DNA from: Promicromonospora umidemergens
Lineage (GTDB): Bacteria > Actinomycetota > Actinomycetes > Actinomycetales > Cellulomonadaceae
Reading direction: 5' to 3'
Assembly (NCBI RefSeq): GCF_024171995.1
Contig: NZ_JAMTCT010000006.1
Location: 186,001 to 250,000, forward strand
Length of the DNA: 64,000 nucleotides
Under the pieces are notes generated by a model. The model did no database searches. It was not told where the DNA came from and saw nothing but the letters and a program-made list of their open reading frames with translations. Positions 41,345 through 50,331 of this stretch are shown here, piece after piece. Position numbers and translations under genes: made by a program. Numbering within the stretch: the stretch's first letter is position 1; each line of letters starts with the position of its first letter.

Positions 41345-42217
41345 CTAGAGGCGGAGGTCCAGCTGGTCGAGGACGTCGCTCGTGCCTTGCTCGATCTTTA
41401 CCGTCGCGTACTTGTCGCCACGGGTGATCCCGCGGTTCACGATCACCACGGGCTTGCTCGCCTCGGCGGCGTGCCGCACGAACCGCAGGCCGCTCATCAC
41501 GGTCAGTGACGAACCAGCGACGAGCAACGCGTCCGCCGAGTCCACCAGCCCGAACGCCCGCTCCACCCGCTCGCGCGGCACGTTCTCGCCGAAGTACACG
41601 ATCTCCGGCTTGAGGACTCCACCGCAGAACTCGCAGGGCGCTGGCCGGAAGTGGGCGGTCGACTCGATGACGGCGTCGGCGTCGGGCGCGATCTCGATGT
41701 CCGCGACGTCGCCGACGGACTCCAGAAAGCCGGGGTTGAGGGCGTCGAGCCGCTCGGCGAGGTGCGTGCGCGAGATGACCCGGCTGCAGGACAGGCAGAT
41801 CACACGGTCGTAGCGTCCGTGCAGGTCGATGACGTTGCGGGAGCCCGCGTCCTCGTGCAGCAGGTCCACGTTCTGCGTGATGATCCCGGCGAGGACGTCG
41901 CGCTCCTCGAGCCGGACGAGCGCCCGGTGCCCCGCGTTCGGCACGGACCGGTTCACGTGCTGCCAGCCCACGTGGTTGCGGGCCCAGTAGTGGCGGCGGA
42001 ACTCCTCGTCCCCCACGAACTGCTGATAGGTCATCGGGCTGCGCGGCGGGGAGTCGGGCCCGCGGTAGTCGGGGATGCCGGAGTCGGTCGAGACCCCGGC
42101 GCCCGTGAGCGCCGTGAACCGCAGACCGGTGAGCACCTCGACGGCGTCGTCCACCGTGGTGCGGGCGACGTCGACGGGTTCAGGGTTCCACGTGGTGGGT
42201 CGGGCTTGAGGGAACAC
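41345..42217 (-). CDS. Sir2-family NAD-dependent protein deacylase
   Basis: 290 residues from GTG 42217, chosen because TACCCT ends 7 nt upstream on this strand; an upstream ATG at 42268 is possible. Sirtuin motifs are complete: TALTGAGVSTDSGIPDYRG, ITQNVDLLHEDAG, catalytic His in VIDLHGRYDRV, zinc cysteines CLSC and CEFC, and VYFGENVP, VAGSSLTV. It removes acyl groups from lysines with NAD+. It diverges from the EgtD-like gene and may share its promoter region. Confidence 0.93.
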   Translation of the reverse strand: MFPQARPTTWNPEPVDVARTTVDDAVEVLTGLRFTALTGAGVSTDSGIPDYRGPDSPPRSPMTYQQFVGDEEFRRHYWARNHVGWQHVNRSVPNAGHRALVRLEERDVLAGIITQNVDLLHEDAGSRNVIDLHGRYDRVICLSCSRVISRTHLAERLDALNPGFLESVGDVADIEIAPDADAVIESTAHFRPAPCEFCGGVLKPEIVYFGENVPRERVERAFGLVDSADALLVAGSSLTVMSGLRFVRHAAEASKPVVIVNRGITRGDKYATVKIEQGTSDVLDQLDLRL

Positions 42218-42330
42218 GTTTACGAGGGTATGCCGCCGAAGGTCCGCCGGCCTCGCTGTGTGTTCCATTTCGCACCGGGCGGCAGCCCGCTAGCCTGGGA
42301 TCTCTTTGCAACGACGCACAAGGGGAGCGC

Positions 42331-43467
42331 GTGGGCGACTCAGCGATATCAAGGATCGACAGCACCCTGGCCGGCGACGACTTCGCGTGGTCCGTGACCC
42401 TGGTCGGCGAGGACCAGTCCGACAAGCTGGCCACCCTGGCCCAGTACCTCGACGACGGTCACTCGACCACCGGCGACGGCAAACGCGTCCCTTCGGGATA
42501 CGCCTACTGGGGGATCGGTCCCACCATCGCGTGGTTCAACGCCTCGAACGACCCGACCTACATGGTGATCAAGGTCGGCACGGAGATGTTCCGCAGGCAG
42601 TGGCGCACCATCTCGCCGCTCGTCACGGACGAGTGCGTGCACCTGGTCAGTCTCGGCGTCGGCACCGGCGCCAAGGACGGGATGTTCCTGGAGACGATGC
42701 GGCGCGCCAACCCGTCGATGCTCTACATCCCCGTCGACATGAGCGCCGAGATGCTCCGCACCGGCTCGCGCACGGCGGTCCGGGACGCGCACTTCCCCCT
42801 GGACCGCTCCCTCGGTCTGCAGATCGACCTCTCGCTGGACGGCAACCTCGAGGAGCTCAAGCTGTTCCTCGACCGCCTCGTCGGCGACGAGCCGATCCTC
42901 TACTCGCTCGTCGGCAACACCGTCGCCAACTTCGACGACGACAAGGAGTTCCTGAACGGCATAGCCGGGGTGCTGCGTCCCCAGGACCGGATGCTCGTGG
43001 AGTTCGCGACCACGGAGAGCCTGGCCCCGAGCGCCGTGCACGACGCCGAGGCCGAGTACCGCCAGACCCGTGGGTTCGTCGAGTTCGTCGCGAGCGCCGT
43101 CCGCTACAACACCGACCTCAAGATCGACCTCGAGCAGATCAGGTTCGCCGGCTCGGTCGAGGACGAGAGCATCCTGCTGAAGGTGTTCTGGCAGAACGTC
43201 GGCGCCGAGGCCATCCGGATGCTCATCCCGGGCAGCCGCCCCATCCGCCTCAAGCCCCAGGACACCATCCGGCTGTACACGACCCGCAAGTACACGACGG
43301 AGCGCATCGACCAGGTCGTCGCCGGCGCCGGCCTGCGCACCACGCACGTGCAGCGCGAGCGGTATCGGCACACCCAGCGCCACAACCCGTTCGGCCTGGA
43401 GCTACGCCTCCTGGCCCACGACGAGAGCGCACCCGTCGAGCTGCCGACGTTCGACGTGTGGAAGTAG
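42331..43467 (+). CDS. EgtD-like SAM-dependent methyltransferase domain protein
   Basis: 378 residues from GTG 42331 with AAGGGGAG upstream. The core resembles the histidine-specific methyltransferase (EgtD/Methyltransf_33) fold: VHLVSLGVGTGAKDGMFLET as motif I, PVDMSAEMLRTG with the acidic SAM-ribose ligand, SLVGNTVANFDDDKEFLNGI and MLVEFATTESLAP. The flanks differ from true EgtD, so ergothioneine synthesis is not implied. It is followed by a two-TM protein in a TAGTG overlap, so the partners are co-translated. Substrate unknown. Confidence 0.7.
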   Translation: MGDSAISRIDSTLAGDDFAWSVTLVGEDQSDKLATLAQYLDDGHSTTGDGKRVPSGYAYWGIGPTIAWFNASNDPTYMVIKVGTEMFRRQWRTISPLVTDECVHLVSLGVGTGAKDGMFLETMRRANPSMLYIPVDMSAEMLRTGSRTAVRDAHFPLDRSLGLQIDLSLDGNLEELKLFLDRLVGDEPILYSLVGNTVANFDDDKEFLNGIAGVLRPQDRMLVEFATTESLAPSAVHDAEAEYRQTRGFVEFVASAVRYNTDLKIDLEQIRFAGSVEDESILLKVFWQNVGAEAIRMLIPGSRPIRLKPQDTIRLYTTRKYTTERIDQVVAGAGLRTTHVQRERYRHTQRHNPFGLELRLLAHDESAPVELPTFDVWK

Positions 43468-44111
43468 TGCGGGCACAGCTGCGCCCGCTGCGGCTGCTGC
43501 GGCGACAGGTCAGGGTCGCCTGGTCGAGCCGTCGCTGGGCCCGCCGACGGCGCGTCGTCGTCGCCGCGATCACCTATGCCCTGCTCGGCATCGCCTTCGT
43601 GCTGGGCATCCTGTGGATACTCGGCGTCGGCCCCGAGTGGGAGCCGTGGGTCAACTCCCTGACCCTGCTCGCCGGCGTCACCGGGCTCATCGTGGAGCGG
43701 CAGAACGCCGAGACCGAACGTCGCTCCGAGGTGGTCGCCTCCGTGGTCTTCGAGCTGCAGCAGAACCGTGCCATCGTCGAACGGCGCCTCGCCGGGCTGC
43801 GGACCGGCGGCCGGCGCGCGCTCTCGGTGAGCCCCCGGCTCGCCCTGTCCGCCGTCGATGCCGCGCTCGCCTCCGGCGTGCTCAGCAGGACCCCCGACAG
43901 CCCTCTCGTCGGGCAGCTGCACCGCTGGCGGGAGCAGGTGCAGGGGTACAACTGGCGCCGCGACCTCACGGAGTTCGAGCTCATGCTCGTCAAGTACCAG
44001 GACAACGAGGACGCCGGGTCGAGCCTGTCCAGCCTGGCGAACGAGCGGCTGTACCTGCTTCGCCTGCGCACGCTGCTCGACCAGCTGCACTCCGCGCTGC
44101 CGCAGGTCTGA
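43467..44111 (+). CDS. two-TM membrane protein, paralogue of the protein at 37549
   Basis: 214 residues from GTG 43467 overlapping the previous TAG; a GTG 9 nt earlier is possible. It has a very basic head (RPLRLLRRQVRVAWSSRRWA), two transmembrane helices (about 30-50 and 58-75) and the shared motif VNSLTLLAGVTGLIVERQNA. The cytoplasmic domain has SAVDAALASGVLSR and LHRWREQVQGYNWRRDLTEF, matching its paralogue. The C-terminus adds a Leu-rich helix. The two paralogues have different upstream partners, which suggests a common membrane module. Function unknown. Confidence 0.7.
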   Translation: MRAQLRPLRLLRRQVRVAWSSRRWARRRRVVVAAITYALLGIAFVLGILWILGVGPEWEPWVNSLTLLAGVTGLIVERQNAETERRSEVVASVVFELQQNRAIVERRLAGLRTGGRRALSVSPRLALSAVDAALASGVLSRTPDSPLVGQLHRWREQVQGYNWRRDLTEFELMLVKYQDNEDAGSSLSSLANERLYLLRLRTLLDQLHSALPQV

Positions 44112-44121
44112 CGGGCTCGGC

Positions 44122-44625
44122 TCAGCCGCGCCGGGCCCCGAAGAACTCCCGGAGCAGCGCCCCGCACTCGGCTTCGCGCAGGCCGCCGAGCACCTCGACC
44201 TCGTGGAGCGCGCGCTGGTCCCGCACCAGGTCCCAGACGGATCCGGTGGCGCCCGCCTTCGGGTCCCAGGCACCGAGGACGAGCCGCTGGACGCGCGCCT
44301 GCACCAGCGCGCCCGCGCACATCGGGCACGGCTCAAGGGTCACCACGAGGGTGCAGCCGGCCAGACGCCACTCCCCGCGGGACGCCGCGGCGGCCCGCAT
44401 CGCGAGCACCTCGGCGTGGGCTGTCGGGTCCCCCGTCGCCTCCCGTTCGTTGTGCCCGACGCCGATCACCCGGCCCGACTCGTCGAGCACCAGCGCGCCG
44501 ACCGGTACGTCGCCGGTGTCGAGGGCACGGCGGGCCTCGTCGAGGGCCGCACCCATCCAGCTCTCCCACTGCGCTCGGCGCTCGGCGACGCTCAGGGCGC
44601 TCAGTCCCGCTGACCAGTCAGACAC
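44122..44625 (-). CDS. tadA: tRNA-specific adenosine deaminase TadA
   Basis: 167 residues from GTG 44625; TAGGGT ends 7 nt upstream, so the mRNA is probably leaderless. Zinc-dependent deaminase motifs are HAEVLAM (His ligand and catalytic Glu) and PCPMCAGALVQARV (two Cys ligands), with VPVGALVLDESG before and LVLGAWDPKAGATGSVWDL after, as in TadA. It converts A34 to inosine in tRNA-Arg(ACG). It diverges from upp, a conserved actinobacterial pairing. Confidence 0.92.
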   Translation of the reverse strand: MSDWSAGLSALSVAERRAQWESWMGAALDEARRALDTGDVPVGALVLDESGRVIGVGHNEREATGDPTAHAEVLAMRAAAASRGEWRLAGCTLVVTLEPCPMCAGALVQARVQRLVLGAWDPKAGATGSVWDLVRDQRALHEVEVLGGLREAECGALLREFFGARRG

Positions 44626-44744
44626 ACAGGTCACCCTAGTGACCCACGCTTCCGACAACCCGGTGAGGGACGACGGTGTGGGCCTGGCAACGTTCCGACG
44701 CCTCGCGCGGCCTCGACGGGCCACCGCCCGGTAGCGTTGGGCCC

Positions 44745-45380
44745 ATGCGCCTCCACGTCGTCGATCACCCCCTGGTCGCCCACAAGCTGACCGTCCTGCG
44801 GGACGAGACCACTGACTCGCCCACCTTCCGCCTCCTGGTCGACGAGCTCGTCACGCTCCTGGCCTACGAGGCCACCCGCGACATCGCTACCGAGCCGCAC
44901 GAGGTCAGGACGCCGGTCACCACCATGACGGGCACCCGCCTCGCGTCCCCGCCGCCGCTCGTCGTGCCGATCCTCCGCGCCGGCCTCGGCATGCTCGACG
45001 GCATGAGCCGGCTGCTCCCGACGGCGGAGGTCGGGTTCCTCGGCCTGGTTCGTGACGAGGAGACCTTCAAGGCCGTCACGTACGCCAACCGGCTGCCCGA
45101 CGACCTGACGGGGCGACACGTCTTCCTCATCGACCCGATGCTCGCCACCGGTGGCACGCTGGTCGCGGCGATCGACTACGTCCTGGAGCGGGGCGCCCGG
45201 GAGGTGACGGCGGTCTGCCTGCTCGCCGCCCCCGAGGGCATCAAGGCGCTCGAGGAGCACGTGGGCGACCGCCTGAACCTGTCCGTCGTCGTCGCAGCGG
45301 TGGACGAGCGCCTCAACGAGAAGGCCTACATCGTGCCCGGTCTCGGCGACGCGGGCGACCGCCTGTACGGCATCGTCTGA
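44745..45380 (+). CDS. upp: uracil phosphoribosyltransferase
   Basis: 211 residues from ATG 44745 with TAGCGT 7 nt upstream (leaderless). Upp motifs are complete: [20 protein letters not shown], the PRPP loop [27 protein letters not shown] and the C-terminal uracil-binding [15 protein letters not shown]. It makes UMP from uracil and PRPP and would work with the uracil-type permease at 7408-8697, though the two genes are not linked. Confidence 0.97.
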   Translation: MRLHVVDHPLVAHKLTVLRDETTDSPTFRLLVDELVTLLAYEATRDIATEPHEVRTPVTTMTGTRLASPPPLVVPILRAGLGMLDGMSRLLPTAEVGFLGLVRDEETFKAVTYANRLPDDLTGRHVFLIDPMLATGGTLVAAIDYVLERGAREVTAVCLLAAPEGIKALEEHVGDRLNLSVVVAAVDERLNEKAYIVPGLGDAGDRLYGIV

Positions 45381-45400
45381 GCCGGAGCGGAGCCGCGGGC

Positions 45401-45440
45401 TCAGGCGCTATGGGTATCGCCTGAGCGGGTATCGCCTGAA
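45401..45440. repeat. small hairpin and 13-bp direct repeats after upp
   Basis: CTCAGGCG (45401-45408) can pair with CGCCTGAG (45419-45426). GGGTATCGCCTGA occurs twice (45413-45425, 45428-45440). The region separates convergent genes and may terminate both. Confidence 0.45.
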
Positions 45441-45459
45441 CTGGAAGCGTCCGGAAGCG

Positions 45460-48400
45460 TCACGACTCGCCGGCGGTCGGGTCGCTGCACACCTCGAACC
45501 ACGGCCACCGCGGCGGCCGTGCGTCGGTGGCGACGGAGGCGGCAGTGGTCGCGGCCGGCGTCGGCTCGCACACGTTGCCGAAGCACGCCTTGCCCGGGAC
45601 GACGAACTGGCGCTCCACCGTATGTTCGCGGCCTTCCAGCTGACGGGTGAGCCGCACGGTGACGTTGCCCTCGCGGCTGATCGCGGTCTCGCGCGTGAGC
45701 TCGAGCGTCGTGGCCTGTCCCGCGACAACCTTCTGCGGGGACCCGATCTCACTGCTGCTCTCGCGGAGCAGCACGCCCATCCAGTCGCGATCGGTCCCGT
45801 TGCTCACCGTCGCCGTGAGATGCACGCGCTGGTCTGTGCACTGTGCCGCGGCGCTGACCGACACCGCCTCGGGCCAGGTGAGCTCGGCGCAGGACTCGAA
45901 CGAGACGGGCATCGTCGCCAGCGGCTCGTTCGCCGCCATCAGGGTGGCGGTCTCGGTACCCCAGACGACCGGGAACTCGATGGACGTGATCTCTCCGGCG
46001 GGCACGGTCCTGGTCACGTCGCCCACGTGGAACCGGACGGGCAGGGTTGAGCCGGTGTTGTCGGCGGTGAAGGCGAACGTCCGCACCGAGTGGTCCTGCT
46101 CGACGTCGAACTCGCAGACTCCTGCGGTCACCGGCGCATCGCCGACCGCCGGCGCGATCGTCGCCCCGCCATGGTGTGCCGTCGGGTTGGTCGTTGGCAC
46201 GACCGGGCCGGCTGGCTGGTCACCGTCGGTGTCCAACCCGTCCCGCGAGAGACGGAAGGTGACGTCGCCCTCGGCCAGGTGCATCCGGTCCGTGTTCACA
46301 GAGAGGCTCAGGGTGCTACCCGGTGCCACCGGAAGGCCCGGGGACTCCATGGTGGTGTCACCCACGGGGACGACCATGACAGCGGTCAGCGACTCATCCG
46401 ACCTGTTGGTCACCGTGCCCTTGACCGCCACGGTGCCGCCCCAGTTATAGGTCTCCGCACTCGTCTCGGTGGACCACGACGGCGAGTAGCAGTCCGCCCC
46501 GTTGTGGTCACCCGCTGGCACCGGCGTCGTGTACGTCTTCCCGTCCACCATCGTGGCGAGCACGAAGGCCGCCTGGCCCGCCGGTACCCGCATACCGTCG
46601 GGCACGGTGAGCTGGGTGGCCGCACCAGGGGCCACGTCCCTGCCCGAGGAAGCGCTGCTGCCGGCGGCCTTGAGCGCGACGCGCACCGTGCGCTCCGTCG
46701 TGTTGGTGTATGTGCCGGTCACGACTGCGTTGGCGGTGCTGGCTCCGCCTTCGGTGACGCAGGACGCGACGACGTCACCGACGCCCTTACCGGCGTTCGC
46801 CCAGGCGGACGTCACGGCCAGCGTGGCCGAGACGGAGCGCGCGTTGCCCTGGGGGACGACCGGACGGAGGTTCACAGCGCCAAGCGTCGTGGGCTCCGCC
46901 GACGACGCGGCAGCCGCCGTCGTGATGTTCAGCGTGGTCCCCAGGGTGACGCCTGGCTCCAGCGCCGTGGCCGTCCCGGCGAGCGGCGCGCAGAGCCACC
47001 CGTTCGGCGGTGCCCCGGACGTGCACGTCAGCTCGGGCTGCGCCTTGGTCGGGCTGACGCCGTCGGGCAGCGTCACCTCGACCGCCCAGCCGACGGGCAC
47101 CGCACGGTCGCCCGTGCTGGAGACCCGGACCGGGAGCGCGGCGATGCCGGGGCTCGCGAGCGAGACGTCAGCGCTCGCCGCGGTGAGCTCGGGACCGAAC
47201 GGCGCCACCGTGCGGCCCTGCAGGTCGATCGCGCGGTGCTCTATACCGTCGGCCCAGACCTCGGCTCCGACGGGGTAGTCGCCACCCGAGCTGGCCTGCA
47301 CGGGCACCTCGACGTGGTGGTCCTGCCCCGGAGCGACCTCGCCGAGCGAGCAGAGCAGCACGTTCGCCTGCTCCGTCGGTGTGCAGGCGGCCGGGCCGTC
47401 CTCAGGGATCTGACCCACGGTGGCAGGCGTGCTGGGCGACGAGCCCGGCGTGGCCTTCAGGTCGCCGTCGGACGCTGCGCCGGCCTCGGTGCTGCCGTCG
47501 GCGGCGGACCCGGACGCGCTCGCGCTGTCGGTGCCCGAGCTGTCACCGGTCCCGGTGGCAGCGGCGTCCGTGTCCGCGGTCGGCTCCACCGAGCCCGCCA
47601 GCCGGCTGCCGACCCCCGTGCCGAACGGCCCGTCCGGCCGGGTCACGGTGAGCCCGCTGGGAAGCGTGATCTGCAGCTGCGTACCGGTTGTCGCGGTCTC
47701 GCCGGTGTTGCTGATGGTGAGCGCCAGCTTCTGGGGCTGCCGCGGGACCAGCGGCTTCGACGCGTCCGTGTACTCGACGGCGAGGTACGAGATGCTCGTG
47801 CTCTCGCCGGGCTCGATGTCGGTCGGCAGGACAGGGTTCCCGTTGATGCCCTCGGCGCCCGGCAGCTCGCGACCGTCCGTCGTCGTGGTCGTCTGGTCCG
47901 CGAGCACCGGCTCCGCGTCGGCCGGTGCGCCGATCTGCAGCGCCGCGACCATGGTGACGGCGGCGACGGCCAGCGCGCCGGCCGCGACGCTGCCGCCCGC
48001 GGCGGCCGCAGCGGCCGAGGCGACAGCACCGGCGGTCGCGGACACGGCACTGGCGGTGGCCGAGACAGCTGACGACACGGCGCCGGAGAGCGTGCTGGTC
48101 GAGGCTGCGCCCACCGTCGCGGTGGCCGTTGGCGCGCCGCTGACCGCCGCACCCGCCCCGGCCTTCGCCGCGACGAACATGCCGCCGATCGGCGCACCGG
48201 CCCCGACGAGGGCGAGGCCACCCGCGCCGAGCACCAGCGGGGCGATGACGGTCTTCATGCCGTGCGCGACGTCGTGCAGCTCCAGCACGAGGGCGCTGCA
48301 GGTGCCGCAGGTCGCGAGGTGGTCGTCGATCTTCGCGGTCTCCCGCTTGGACAGGCTGTCGCGCACGTACCCGCCGAGCAGCGGGTTCACCGTGCGGCAG

Positions 48401-48990
48401 GTGTCCGACGGCGCATGTGTCAGGTGCTGCTGCAGGTATCCGGCGCGCAGTGCCTCCTTGGCCCGATAGAGCAGGGCGGAGACACCGTTGGGGCTGAGGC
48501 CCAGCACGGGCGCCACCTGTGCCGGCTTCAGATCGTCGACCAGGACGTACCAGAGCACCTCGCGCCAGCGCTCGGGCAGGTCGAAGTAGGCCCTGGAGAC
48601 CACGCTGCGCTCGAAGCCGGCGAGCGCCGGATCTTCCTCCGACGCGACACGTCCGAGCACCGACTCGATCTCGTCGTCCGTGCTGGGGCGGGTGCGCGCC
48701 GCGCCGCGGGACACGTCGAACGACCGGTGGCGCACCACTGTGTACAGGTACGGACGGAACCCGGTGTCGGGCCCGGCGCCACGACGGAGCATCTCGAACA
48801 GCTTGCTGAAGGCGTCCGCGACGACGTCCTCGGCGTCCGCGGGCGATACGTAGTGCCGCGCGAGCGCACGCGCTGCCTCGGCGTGCCGCTCGTAGAGCAT
48901 GCCAAAAGCGTCGCGGTCACCTGACCTGACCTGCAAGATCAGTTCCGCGTCGCTCGGCGTTTCACCGGTGCTGCTCTCGGCTTGCTTCAC
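45460..48990 (-). CDS. ECF sigma factor fused to zinc-finger, transmembrane and giant extracellular regions
   Basis: 1176 residues from GTG 48990. Residues 25-95 are sigma region 2 (GMLYERHAEAARALAR to FRPYLYTVVRHRSFDV) and 133-187 region 4 (DLPERWREVLWYVLVDDLKP, VSALLYRAKEAL). C198, H224, C228 and C231 form a C-x25-H-x3-C-x2-C zinc-finger anti-sigma motif. Two hydrophobic segments (about 246-265 and 335-353) bracket an Ala/Ser/Thr-rich stretch. The remaining 800 residues are Thr/Ser/Val-rich beta domains with DUF11-like text (KLALTISNTGETATTGTQLQ), presumably outside the cell. No separate anti-sigma gene is adjacent. A single polypeptide could thus sense the exterior and regulate transcription after release. 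TATAGT (complement of 49025-49030) is a likely -10. Confidence 0.88.
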   Translation of the reverse strand: MKQAESSTGETPSDAELILQVRSGDRDAFGMLYERHAEAARALARHYVSPADAEDVVADAFSKLFEMLRRGAGPDTGFRPYLYTVVRHRSFDVSRGAARTRPSTDDEIESVLGRVASEEDPALAGFERSVVSRAYFDLPERWREVLWYVLVDDLKPAQVAPVLGLSPNGVSALLYRAKEALRAGYLQQHLTHAPSDTCRTVNPLLGGYVRDSLSKRETAKIDDHLATCGTCSALVLELHDVAHGMKTVIAPLVLGAGGLALVGAGAPIGGMFVAAKAGAGAAVSGAPTATATVGAASTSTLSGAVSSAVSATASAVSATAGAVASAAAAAAGGSVAAGALAVAAVTMVAALQIGAPADAEPVLADQTTTTTDGRELPGAEGINGNPVLPTDIEPGESTSISYLAVEYTDASKPLVPRQPQKLALTISNTGETATTGTQLQITLPSGLTVTRPDGPFGTGVGSRLAGSVEPTADTDAAATGTGDSSGTDSASASGSAADGSTEAGAASDGDLKATPGSSPSTPATVGQIPEDGPAACTPTEQANVLLCSLGEVAPGQDHHVEVPVQASSGGDYPVGAEVWADGIEHRAIDLQGRTVAPFGPELTAASADVSLASPGIAALPVRVSSTGDRAVPVGWAVEVTLPDGVSPTKAQPELTCTSGAPPNGWLCAPLAGTATALEPGVTLGTTLNITTAAAASSAEPTTLGAVNLRPVVPQGNARSVSATLAVTSAWANAGKGVGDVVASCVTEGGASTANAVVTGTYTNTTERTVRVALKAAGSSASSGRDVAPGAATQLTVPDGMRVPAGQAAFVLATMVDGKTYTTPVPAGDHNGADCYSPSWSTETSAETYNWGGTVAVKGTVTNRSDESLTAVMVVPVGDTTMESPGLPVAPGSTLSLSVNTDRMHLAEGDVTFRLSRDGLDTDGDQPAGPVVPTTNPTAHHGGATIAPAVGDAPVTAGVCEFDVEQDHSVRTFAFTADNTGSTLPVRFHVGDVTRTVPAGEITSIEFPVVWGTETATLMAANEPLATMPVSFESCAELTWPEAVSVSAAAQCTDQRVHLTATVSNGTDRDWMGVLLRESSSEIGSPQKVVAGQATTLELTRETAISREGNVTVRLTRQLEGREHTVERQFVVPGKACFGNVCEPTPAATTAASVATDARPPRWPWFEVCSDPTAGES

Positions 48991-49118
48991 GTCTACCCAG
49001 ACTCTCGGCCGTGTCCTGCCAAAGACTATAGAGCCACACCGCGATTCTAGGGGCTGAAAAAAACATTTCCTGGATGACCGGCGGGTGAAGTGCGGTACAC
49101 CACGCTTGAAGGTGCGTC

Positions 49119-49916
49119 ATGATTGATCCTCGTGAGGGTTCCTTCATCATGAGCGAGTCACAGCAGGAGGCGCGGGTGCGTGTGCATGACCTGCGTGAGC
49201 GGTGGCGCGCTACCAGCTTGGCGTCGGTCTGGATCCGACCGAACGACTGGGAGCACCCCGCCGCGGAAGCGCTTGCCGAGGCACTGGCCGAGGGCCGTGG
49301 CGTGATCGCGCCCGCAGAACGGCTGGGCGCAGCACGGGCCGCCGTGGGAGCCGGGATCACCGAGGCCCTGGACGACGTCGCCTGTCTCTACGCCGCGTTC
49401 GGCCGCCCTACCGACGTGGGCGCGCTGCGCTCCGCGGCGATCGGCTGGGTCGGCGAGCGCGAGCGCATGCCGTACCAGGCAGCCACGCACGACCCGTCGA
49501 CCGGACTACCGACGGGCGAGTACCTGGGCGAGCGGCTGCGCGAGACCTACGGCACGGCGCAGCGCAGCGGTACCACCGCGGGCGCCTCCCACTGCCTGCT
49601 CGTGCTCGATGTCGGCCTGGACAGTCTCGACACGTGGCAACGGCTCGCGCGCTCCGCTGCGATCGGCCGCACCCTGCACCAGGTCTTCGGTGAAGGCCAC
49701 CCGATGGCCGCTGTCGACGACGGCACCTTCGTGGTGCTGTGCGAGCGCGGCCCGACGACCGCAGAGCTGGGCCAGTCGCTGCGCCGCGTCGTGGAGCGCA
49801 ACGCCGAGGTGCTCGGCCTCATCACGGAGGTGCGCCGGCCGACCCGGGTCTGGGTCGAGCGCCTGCCCGGTACGCACGACGACGCGCTGTTGCTGCTCGA
49901 CCACCTGGCTCGCTGA
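49119..49916 (+). CDS. degenerate GGDEF-like domain protein
   Basis: 265 residues, with ATG 49119 or 49149 as start. The C-terminal half keeps the frame of a diguanylate cyclase: ATHDPSTGLPTGEYLGERL corresponds to the 'D-x-LTGL-x-N/R' entry, LLVLDVGLDSLD to the metal strand and MAAVDDGTFVVLCER to the position of GG(D/E)EF. The signature itself is lost (VDDGTF), so cyclase activity is unlikely and a nucleotide-binding or structural role is possible. The N-terminal half is helical without a known domain. It diverges from the sigma-fusion gene 128 bp away. Confidence 0.6.
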   Translation: MIDPREGSFIMSESQQEARVRVHDLRERWRATSLASVWIRPNDWEHPAAEALAEALAEGRGVIAPAERLGAARAAVGAGITEALDDVACLYAAFGRPTDVGALRSAAIGWVGERERMPYQAATHDPSTGLPTGEYLGERLRETYGTAQRSGTTAGASHCLLVLDVGLDSLDTWQRLARSAAIGRTLHQVFGEGHPMAAVDDGTFVVLCERGPTTAELGQSLRRVVERNAEVLGLITEVRRPTRVWVERLPGTHDDALLLLDHLAR

Positions 49917-49954
49917 GGTCTACCGACCCGCTGAGCCCTCCGAGCTCGCACAGC

Positions 49955-49988
49955 CAGAGCGCCTGCTCGACGTCGAGCAGGCGCTCTG
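49955..49988. terminator. perfect 34-bp palindrome between convergent genes
   Basis: The 34 bases are an exact palindrome centred on CGACGTCG, able to form a stem with almost no loop in either RNA. Immediately after, GTCCTGGGCCGGTCAGC-like text is repeated in tandem near 49995-50025. Confidence 0.65.
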
Positions 49989-50022
49989 CTTCGTCCTGGG
50001 CCGGTCAGCGTTCCTGGGCCGG

Positions 50023-50331
50023 TCAGCTCTCCTGGAAGGTGAGGCAGTCGGCGTGGCCAGGGTCGTCCGGACCAGCGCCCACCCGGATCGACGGGGCGTT
50101 GCACTCCAGGTTGTCGTTGTGCGTGCACTCCCCGCGCTGGCAGGCACCGACGTGGGCGATGACCTTCTCGAGACCACCCTTGGTGCTCAGCGGGATGAAC
50201 GTGGCACAGGAGGCGTCGCCCCGGTGCCCTGCGATGGTGACGGCTCCTGCGTGGCAGCCGTGGTCGTGGTTGTAACCGCAGCCGTCGATCGAGCACTCGG
50301 CGACCTCGGGCATCTCCATCAGCGTGCTCAT
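50023..50331 (-). CDS. DUF1540 cysteine-rich protein with two repeats
   Basis: 102 residues holding two copies of a short Cys/His domain: ECSIDGCGYNHDHGCHAGAV with a later CATF (first), and ACQRGECTHNDNLECNAPSI with CLTF (second). The even spacing of four cysteines per unit is the DUF1540 pattern and suggests metal binding. No enzymatic role is known. A start 12 bp later (EMPEVAEC) is possible. Convergent with the GGDEF-like gene. Confidence 0.82.
   Translation of the reverse strand: MSTLMEMPEVAECSIDGCGYNHDHGCHAGAVTIAGHRGDASCATFIPLSTKGGLEKVIAHVGACQRGECTHNDNLECNAPSIRVGAGPDDPGHADCLTFQES

Noticed and set aside
42306-44111. A 601-codon frame running from the EgtD-like gene into the two-TM protein, as if fused
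   Set aside because: The first 380 codons are the out-of-frame reading of the EgtD-like gene. The two-TM protein starts at 43467 by TAGTG overlap.
45413-45440. Two 13-bp direct repeats considered as a CRISPR remnant
   Set aside because: Only two short copies with a 2-bp gap and no spacer; better explained as part of a terminator region.
46090-48072. A 660-codon open frame opposite the sigma-fusion gene
   Set aside because: Arg/Gly-rich shadow of the Thr/Ser/Val-rich sense frame.
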